Shown piece by piece: positions 63,300-64,000 of a DNA stretch of 64,000 bases (within the stretch, counting starts at the first letter, position 1; each line of letters starts with the position of its first letter). The position numbers were made by a program, and so were the translations under genes. The stretch is from CAXMMR01 sp963692975 (GTDB lineage Bacteria > Pseudomonadota > Alphaproteobacteria > Acetobacterales > Acetobacteraceae). Location: NCBI GenBank assembly GCA_963692975.2, contig CAXMMR010000001.1, forward strand, positions 95,650 to 159,649, written 5' to 3'. The notes beneath the pieces were generated by a model that searched no databases, was not told the origin of the DNA, and saw only the letters and a program-made list of their open reading frames with translations.

Positions 63300-64000
63300 G
63301 GCGCGGCTGGTGCCCCGGCCTGTTCGAGCCGATGGCGACCGGCGACGGGTTGCTGCTGCGGGTCAAGCCGTGGCGGGGCCGGCTGACGGCCGGGCAGGCG
63401 CGGGCGGTGGCGGTGGCGGCGCGGCGCTGGGGCAACGGGCGCTTCAACCTGACCGGGCGCGGCAATCTTCAGCTGCGCGGCTTTGACCGCGCGGGCGCGG
63501 CCGCGTTTGCGGAGGCGATGCTGCGCGCCGGCCTCGCGAGCCGAGATCCGGGCGAGGAGCGGCGGCGCAACCTGATCGTGCCGCCGCTCGATGACGGGCT
63601 GGACGGTCCGGCGGCGGCGCTGGAGCGGGTGCTGGCCGATACGCGCCTGGGCGAGCTGCCGGGCAAGGTGCTGGTGCTGCTCGACCGCGGCGACGCCCTC
63701 GCCGGCATCGCCGCCGACCTGCGGGTCGAGCTTGGCGGGGCCGGCCAGGCGCAGGTGAGGATCGACGGCGAGGCGCTTGGCTGGCGCGGTGCGGCTGGTG
63801 CGGCGCCTGGTGCGGTCGGGGCGCTGCTGGCCGCCTTCCTCCGCATCGCGCCCCGGCCGCTGCACCGGCTGCGCGACGTACCGGCTGACCAGCTGCTGGC
63901 CGAGGCCGGGCTTGCGCCGACGGTGCTGCCACCGCTTGCGGTGGCGGCCGGACCGGTCGGCCGGCACGGCGATGCGGTCTTGGCGACGCTGGCGTTCGGG
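63296..64000 (+). CDS. cobG: Precorrin-3B synthase CobG, 3' end outside window
   Basis: The first 235 residues of a nitrite/sulfite-reductase-like iron-sulfur enzyme that oxidises precorrin-3A in aerobic cobalamin synthesis. GWCPGLFEPMATGDGLLLRV and RWGNGRFNLTGRGNLQLRGF are typical of CobG. The cluster cysteines lie beyond the edge. The GTG at 63296 overlaps the native cobN stop (GTGA), so the order DUF1636-cobW-cobN-cobG is one coupled operon under the riboswitch. Confidence 0.9.
   Translation, partial: MRRGWCPGLFEPMATGDGLLLRVKPWRGRLTAGQARAVAVAARRWGNGRFNLTGRGNLQLRGFDRAGAAAFAEAMLRAGLASRDPGEERRRNLIVPPLDDGLDGPAAALERVLADTRLGELPGKVLVLLDRGDALAGIAADLRVELGGAGQAQVRIDGEALGWRGAAGAAPGAVGALLAAFLRIAPRPLHRLRDVPADQLLAEAGLAPTVLPPLAVAAGPVGRHGDAVLATLAFG

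Overview
The window reads as a stretch of chromosome from a very G+C-rich alphaproteobacterium, most likely an acetic-acid-bacterium relative (Acetobacteraceae). Pointers are the aerobic cobalamin genes cobW-cobN-cobG behind a cobalamin riboswitch, a bacteriophytochrome paired with a haem oxygenase, an intracellular poly-hydroxybutyrate depolymerase, an IalB-type protein and ADP-heptose synthesis genes. The family assignment is inference. No rRNA, tRNA, CRISPR array, phage or transposase gene was seen.

Layout. 1-3.2 kb (minus): a cassette of a DUF3050 protein, a stand-alone NRPS-type adenylation protein and an O-acetylhomoserine-lyase-like enzyme cut by the window edge. 3.8 kb: small SWIB protein. 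4.4-10.3 kb: tripartite RND efflux operon. 10.7-16.4 kb: glycosyltransferase, argG (frameshifted), SH3-like membrane protein, rlmN and ialB. 16.6-19.3 kb: four-gene operon DoxX, cupin, SMP-30 lactonase, two-domain VOC protein. 19.5-26.6 kb: GMC oxidoreductase (frameshifted), POT peptide transporter, Lys/Ala-rich histone-H1-like protein (frameshifted), acetyl-CoA synthetase, agmatinase-type ureohydrolase. 26.7-32.5 kb: heptose genes (gmhB fusion, hldD, hldE) and a prolyl oligopeptidase. 33-39.8 kb: kynureninase, D-amino-acid dehydrogenase, M1 aminopeptidase, phaZ. 40-48.3 kb: small membrane protein, five-gene Dpp-type peptide ABC transporter, tyrosine phosphatase, FAD/NAD(P)-binding protein. 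48.6-53.7 kb: haem oxygenase, hybrid bacteriophytochrome kinase, OPT transporter. 53.9-58.1 kb: DUF485 plus acetate symporter, AI-2E-type permease. 58.2-64 kb: cobalamin riboswitch, DUF1636, cobW, cobN (frameshifted near its end), cobG (partial).

The most unusual feature is a family of modular hairpin repeats filling 17 gene junctions, about one per 3.5 kb. A complete copy is about 135-235 bp. It carries terminal inverted hairpins (stem CCAGGGGC, three-base loop) around a variable spacer, plus a second hairpin type at each end (a TTAAAGGC stem at one end, a CTGGGGCC stem at the other). Stems change on both sides together between copies. The repeats run into genes. Several unrelated proteins end in repeat-coded tails (KARGFAPRPH or relatives), and several begin in or just after a repeat, some with no normal start codon left in frame. 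An AT-rich triple-hairpin repeat (two copies) and a 155-bp repeat (two inverted copies, each lying inside a GC repeat) make three dispersed families.

At least six reading-frame breaks occur in conserved genes (argG, GMC oxidoreductase, three in the H1-like gene, cobN), with possible ones in kynU and the POT transporter. Most fit a single extra base, so uncorrected indels in the assembly are at least as likely as gene decay.
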